Below are positions 7,145 through 9,455 of a stretch of DNA of 9,455 bases, piece by piece. Source of the DNA: JAABSQ01 sp964573705 (lineage in GTDB: Bacteria > Desulfobacterota > Desulfobacteria > Desulfobacterales > Desulfococcaceae). The position numbers and the translations under genes are program-made. The DNA is taken from positions 1 through 9,455 of the forward strand of contig CAZNLT010000209.1 of the NCBI GenBank assembly GCA_964573705.1, written 5' to 3'. Numbering within the stretch: the first letter of the stretch is position 1; each line of letters opens with the position of its first letter. The notes below the pieces were generated by a model. That model did not search any database. It was given only the letters and a program-made list of their open reading frames with translations, and had not been told where the DNA came from.

Positions 7145-9208
7145 ATGGGTCACACATCATCGGTAAAAACGCGCCTGCTTTCCGCGGCACGGATGCTCAT
7201 GGTTCTGGTGATTCTGATCGCCCCGGGGGTGTCGGAGTCGGTGCAGCAGAAAGGGATTCAGCGGAAGGTCATCCGCACGCCTTCGGGCCAGACGGTGGGG
7301 GGGTACGGAGAGAGTCACGCCCTGCTGGTGGGGGTGAGCCGGTACACCCACGGCTGGGCGTCTCTGTTCAGCATTCCCCAAGAACTGAAAACGGTGGCCG
7401 AAAGGCTCGAAGCCCAGGGCTTCGCCGTGGAGACGGTGCTCGATCCCGACGCCAGGGCGCTTCGGGGCGCCTACACCGATTTTATCAACCGGCACGGGTT
7501 CATGCCCGACAACCGGCTCCTCTTTTTCTTTTCCGGCCACGGCCACACCCGGGAACACAAAGGCAAGGGGTATATCGTGCCGACGGACGCGCCCGATCCG
7601 CGCAAAGACGAGCTCGGGTTTCTGCGAAAGGCGGTCTCCATGGACGACGTCATGCTCTGGGCCCGGCGCATCGAGGCCCGGCACGCCCTGTTTCTGTTCG
7701 ATTCGTGCTTTTCGGGCACGGTTTTCGAGGCCAAGGGCGGGCTTCCCGATGTTCCGCCCCATATTTCGGCCTACACCTCCAAGCCGGTGCGCCAGTTCAT
7801 CACCGCCGGCAGCGAGGGAGAGGAGGTTCCGGCCCGGTCCATCTTCACCCCCGCATTCGTCCGGGCCCTGGAAGGGGAGGGAGACCTCGACGGCGACGGT
7901 TACATCACCGGCACGGAGCTGGGAATGCACCTTCACGACCGGGTGATCTACTATTCCAAACAGCAGCAGACGCCCCAGTACGGCAAGATCCGGGACATCG
8001 ACCTGGACCGGGGCGACTTTGTCTTCATTCTCGAAGAGGCGGATGTGCGGTCTTTTCTATCGGTCCGGTCGAACGTCGCCGGGGCCCGGGTGCGGCTCAA
8101 CGGCCGGGACATCGGGATGACCCCCGTGGACAAGGTCCCGGTCGAACCCGGGGAACACCGGCTGTGGGTGGAAAAGGAGGGGTTCGAGATCGAACAGCGG
8201 CCCGTACAGGTGTCTCCGGGCCGTCATGCAAGGTTGTATGTGGCATTGAAAGAAAAAGAACCGGACCGGTCCCGGCTGTATGTGTACACCGATCCGGAAG
8301 ACGCCCGGGTGCGGATTCTCAATATCCGCCCGGTGTTCGAACAGGGCATGGACCTGCCGCCCGGACGGTATGAGGTGGAGGCGTCGGCGGACGGGTGCGA
8401 AACCCGCACGCAATGGGTGAGCCTGGGGCCGGGGAGGGATGAGTATCTGGATATGGCCCTCCAATGCGGGGGCGGACCGGGAGACCGGTTCACCAACTCG
8501 TTGGGGATGGCGTTTGTCTATATTCCGCGGGGTGAATTCATGATGGGCAGCCCGTCGAACGAGCCGGGACGGGATGATGACGAGACGCAGCATCGGGTGA
8601 CGCTGACGAAGGGGTTTTACATGGGGACGACCGAGGTGACCCAGGGGCAGTGGAAGGCGGTGATGGGGAGTAACCCGAGCCGATTTAAAGACTGCGGGGA
8701 TGACTGCCCGGTGGAGAAGGTTTCCTGGAATGATGTGCAGGCGTTCATACAGAAGCTGAACCGGCGGGAGGGGGAGACGTACCGGCTGCCGACCGAGGCG
8801 GAGTGGGAGTATGCGGCAAGAGCGGGGACGACGACGCCCTTTACCTATGGCCGGTGTCTCTCAACGAACCAGGCCAATTATAACGGGGATTATCCGCTGG
8901 AGGGTTGCGGAAAGGGGGAGGACCGGAGCCGGACGATTCCGGTAGGCAGTCTGAATGCACCCAATGCCTGGGGTCTCCATGACATGCACGGCAATGTTTG
9001 GGAGTGGTGTGCGGATTGGTATGGGGATTATCCGTCCGGGAGCGTGATCGACCCCGCGGGGCCATTAGCGGGCTCCGACCGGGTGCTTCGGGGCGGCTCG
9101 TGGAGCAGCATCGCGGGGTACTGCCGCTCCGCCTACCGCGGCTACGGCACCCCGTCCCGCCGGGGCAACAACGGCGGGTTCCGGCTCGCCCTCTCCCCAG
9201 GTCAGTAA
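7145..9208 (+). CDS. Exported caspase-like (C14) / PEGA / FGE-sulfatase-domain protein
   Basis: 687 residues. A signal peptide is likely: basic n-region (K8, R10, R16) and hydrophobic core about 17-27, so the protein acts in the periplasm or outside. The caspase domain (about 57-295) has His132 in FFFSGHGH and Cys188 in FLFDSCFSG, both intact. It also contains a perfect 12-residue EF-hand-like loop, DLDGDGYITGTE (247-258), suggesting calcium binding. Two PEGA-like modules follow, about 303-370 (VRLNGRDIGMTP) and 376-440. The FGE-sulfatase domain starts at about 449 (NSLGMAFVYIPRGEFMMG), with TEVTQGQW, RLPTEAEWEYAARAG, GLHDMHGNVWEW and a final GGFRLALSPGQ. Of the two catalytic cysteines of true formylglycine-generating enzymes only one aligns (Cys660); the other position is Ser655. 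A binding role is therefore more likely than oxidation. Residues 650-687 look like a DGR-diversified surface. The gene stands alone downstream of a divergent PBP gene. Domain calls are firm; the role, possibly ligand-triggered proteolysis, is inferred. Confidence 0.94.
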   Translation: MGHTSSVKTRLLSAARMLMVLVILIAPGVSESVQQKGIQRKVIRTPSGQTVGGYGESHALLVGVSRYTHGWASLFSIPQELKTVAERLEAQGFAVETVLDPDARALRGAYTDFINRHGFMPDNRLLFFFSGHGHTREHKGKGYIVPTDAPDPRKDELGFLRKAVSMDDVMLWARRIEARHALFLFDSCFSGTVFEAKGGLPDVPPHISAYTSKPVRQFITAGSEGEEVPARSIFTPAFVRALEGEGDLDGDGYITGTELGMHLHDRVIYYSKQQQTPQYGKIRDIDLDRGDFVFILEEADVRSFLSVRSNVAGARVRLNGRDIGMTPVDKVPVEPGEHRLWVEKEGFEIEQRPVQVSPGRHARLYVALKEKEPDRSRLYVYTDPEDARVRILNIRPVFEQGMDLPPGRYEVEASADGCETRTQWVSLGPGRDEYLDMALQCGGGPGDRFTNSLGMAFVYIPRGEFMMGSPSNEPGRDDDETQHRVTLTKGFYMGTTEVTQGQWKAVMGSNPSRFKDCGDDCPVEKVSWNDVQAFIQKLNRREGETYRLPTEAEWEYAARAGTTTPFTYGRCLSTNQANYNGDYPLEGCGKGEDRSRTIPVGSLNAPNAWGLHDMHGNVWEWCADWYGDYPSGSVIDPAGPLAGSDRVLRGGSWSSIAGYCRSAYRGYGTPSRRGNNGGFRLALSPGQ
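9095..9208 (+). other. Candidate DGR variable region at the gene's 3' end
   Basis: This encodes the end of the FGE-type lectin fold, from GGSW to the stop. Residues at sites usually Asn in such domains are Ser (9104), Ser (9107), Ile (9110), Tyr (9119), Gly (9140), Tyr (9143), Gly (9146), Ser (9155), Arg (9158), Gly (9164), Asn (9167), Asn (9170) and Gly (9173). All use codons ending in C, as expected from AAC codons changed only at adenines. Conserved framework residues between them are intact (CRSA, TP, GFRLA). The 3' part (9176-9205) is GC-rich and could act as the initiation-of-mutagenic-homology region. Template repeat and reverse transcriptase are not in the window, so an ordinary FGE-like C terminus remains possible. 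Confidence 0.45.
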
Positions 9209-9237
9209 ACAGGCTGGCAGGCAAGGTGCGAGGCGCG

Positions 9238-9287
9238 GCGACGGAGGTCCACGGAGCCGTCGCGGGCCGGAGGGACGGAGGCCCGCG
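9238..9287 (+). other. GC-rich alternative hairpins after the caspase-FGE stop
   Basis: GCGACGG (9238-9244) pairs with CCGTCGC (9257-9263) around 12 nt. CGCGGGCC (9261-9268) pairs perfectly with GGCCCGCG (9280-9287) around 11 nt. The two stems share 9261-9263, so only one can form fully at a time. They begin 30 bp after the stop codon. They could be part of a terminator (though no T tract follows) or a DGR target-site hairpin/cruciform. Short GGA-rich motifs recur through 9240-9310. Confidence 0.45.
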
Positions 9288-9328
9288 CACGGCGGAGATG
9301 GACCGGAGTCGTTCGCGCCGGGCGGGGC

Positions 9329-9352
9329 TGTCTGAACTGCTTGTCTGAACTG
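9329..9352 (+). repeat. 11-bp direct repeat at the edge of the palindrome
   Basis: TGTCTGAACTG occurs at 9329-9339 and again at 9342-9352, 13 bp apart. The second copy is the outer end of the long palindrome, so this may be a partial duplication of the element's terminus or a trace of insertion. Confidence 0.55.
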
Positions 9353-9444
9353 GGGTTATGGGGGATTCGAGGGATTCAGGGGATTACAGCAGGAAAAAAA
9401 TCCTGCCCATCCAAAAAATCCCCCATAATCCCAGTTCAAGACAA
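9341..9444. repeat. Long imperfect palindrome, dispersed-repeat or MITE-like
   Basis: The left arm 9341-9367 (TTGTCTGAACTGGGGTTATG and on) is the reverse complement of 9417-9444 apart from one inserted base and one substitution (a G-T pair). An inner perfect stem, GCAGGA (9389-9394) with TCCTGC (9401-9406), encloses a six-A loop. The left half also repeats GGGATT three times. There is no coding capacity. Elements of this style (alternating GGATT/AATCC blocks in a large palindrome) occur as multi-copy intergenic repeats in environmental bacteria. It could also act as the transcript end of the preceding gene. Confidence 0.65.
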
Positions 9445-9455
9445 CGCGTCTGATT

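Noticed and set aside
6831..7190. 119-codon minus-strand open frame in the divergent region
   Set aside because: No recognisable family, and it overlaps the ribosome binding site and signal-peptide codons of the caspase-FGE gene.
7145..9208. True formylglycine-generating enzyme (sulfatase maturation)
   Set aside because: Only one of the two catalytic cysteines aligns (Cys660; the other position is Ser655), and the domain is fused to a caspase and PEGA modules with no sulfatase nearby.
1..9455. CRISPR array, tRNA, rRNA or reverse transcriptase gene
   Set aside because: No regularly spaced repeats, no cloverleaf or rRNA segments seen, and no open frame with a reverse-transcriptase YxDD motif in RT context.

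Overview
The window is a GC-rich stretch (my impression is about 60% GC, not counted) with four protein-coding genes. The mix of a WD40-caspase protein, an AAA-ATPase-like/PDDEXK protein and a caspase-PEGA-FGE protein suggests a large-genome Desulfobacterota-type or similar environmental Gram-negative bacterium. This is inferred from protein families; no marker gene is present.

Layout. (1) Bases 3-2126, plus strand: the 3' part of a gene for a WD40-repeat protein ending in a caspase-like (C14) peptidase domain. Its 5' end lies outside the window. (2) Bases 2225-3799, plus strand: a complete AAA-ATPase-like protein with a C-terminal PD-(D/E)XK nuclease-type domain, preceded by a hairpin that looks like a minus-strand terminator. 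(3) Bases 3826-6681, minus strand, convergent with gene 2 and only 26 bp from it: a bifunctional class A penicillin-binding protein (GT51 plus transpeptidase) with an unusual extra multi-spanning N-terminal membrane region. (4) A 463-bp divergent intergenic region with several inverted repeats. (5) Bases 7145-9208, plus strand: an exported protein with a caspase domain containing an EF-hand-like loop, two PEGA-like domains and a C-terminal FGE-sulfatase (C-type-lectin fold) domain. (6) Bases 9209-9455: non-coding DNA with GC-rich hairpins and then a long imperfect palindrome of dispersed-repeat type.

The most interesting signal is the 3' end of the last gene. From about 9095 to the stop codon, the residues at sites usually held by Asn in FGE-like repeats are Ser, Ser, Ile, Tyr, Gly, Tyr, Gly, Ser, Arg, Gly, Asn, Asn and Gly, and every one uses a codon ending in C. 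This is the pattern expected if AAC codons of a template repeat had been mutagenised at adenines by a diversity-generating retroelement (DGR). GC-rich hairpins follow just after the stop codon, as downstream of known DGR targets. No reverse transcriptase or template repeat is in the window, so this is a prediction.

Working together: genes 1 and 5 are separate caspase-type proteins with sensor-like partner domains (a beta-propeller; a lectin-fold domain). A sensing-to-proteolysis role is a reasonable inference for each. Nothing shows that they form one pathway. The PBP is ordinary peptidoglycan-synthesis machinery, and the AAA/PDDEXK gene belongs to a poorly understood, often multi-copy family.
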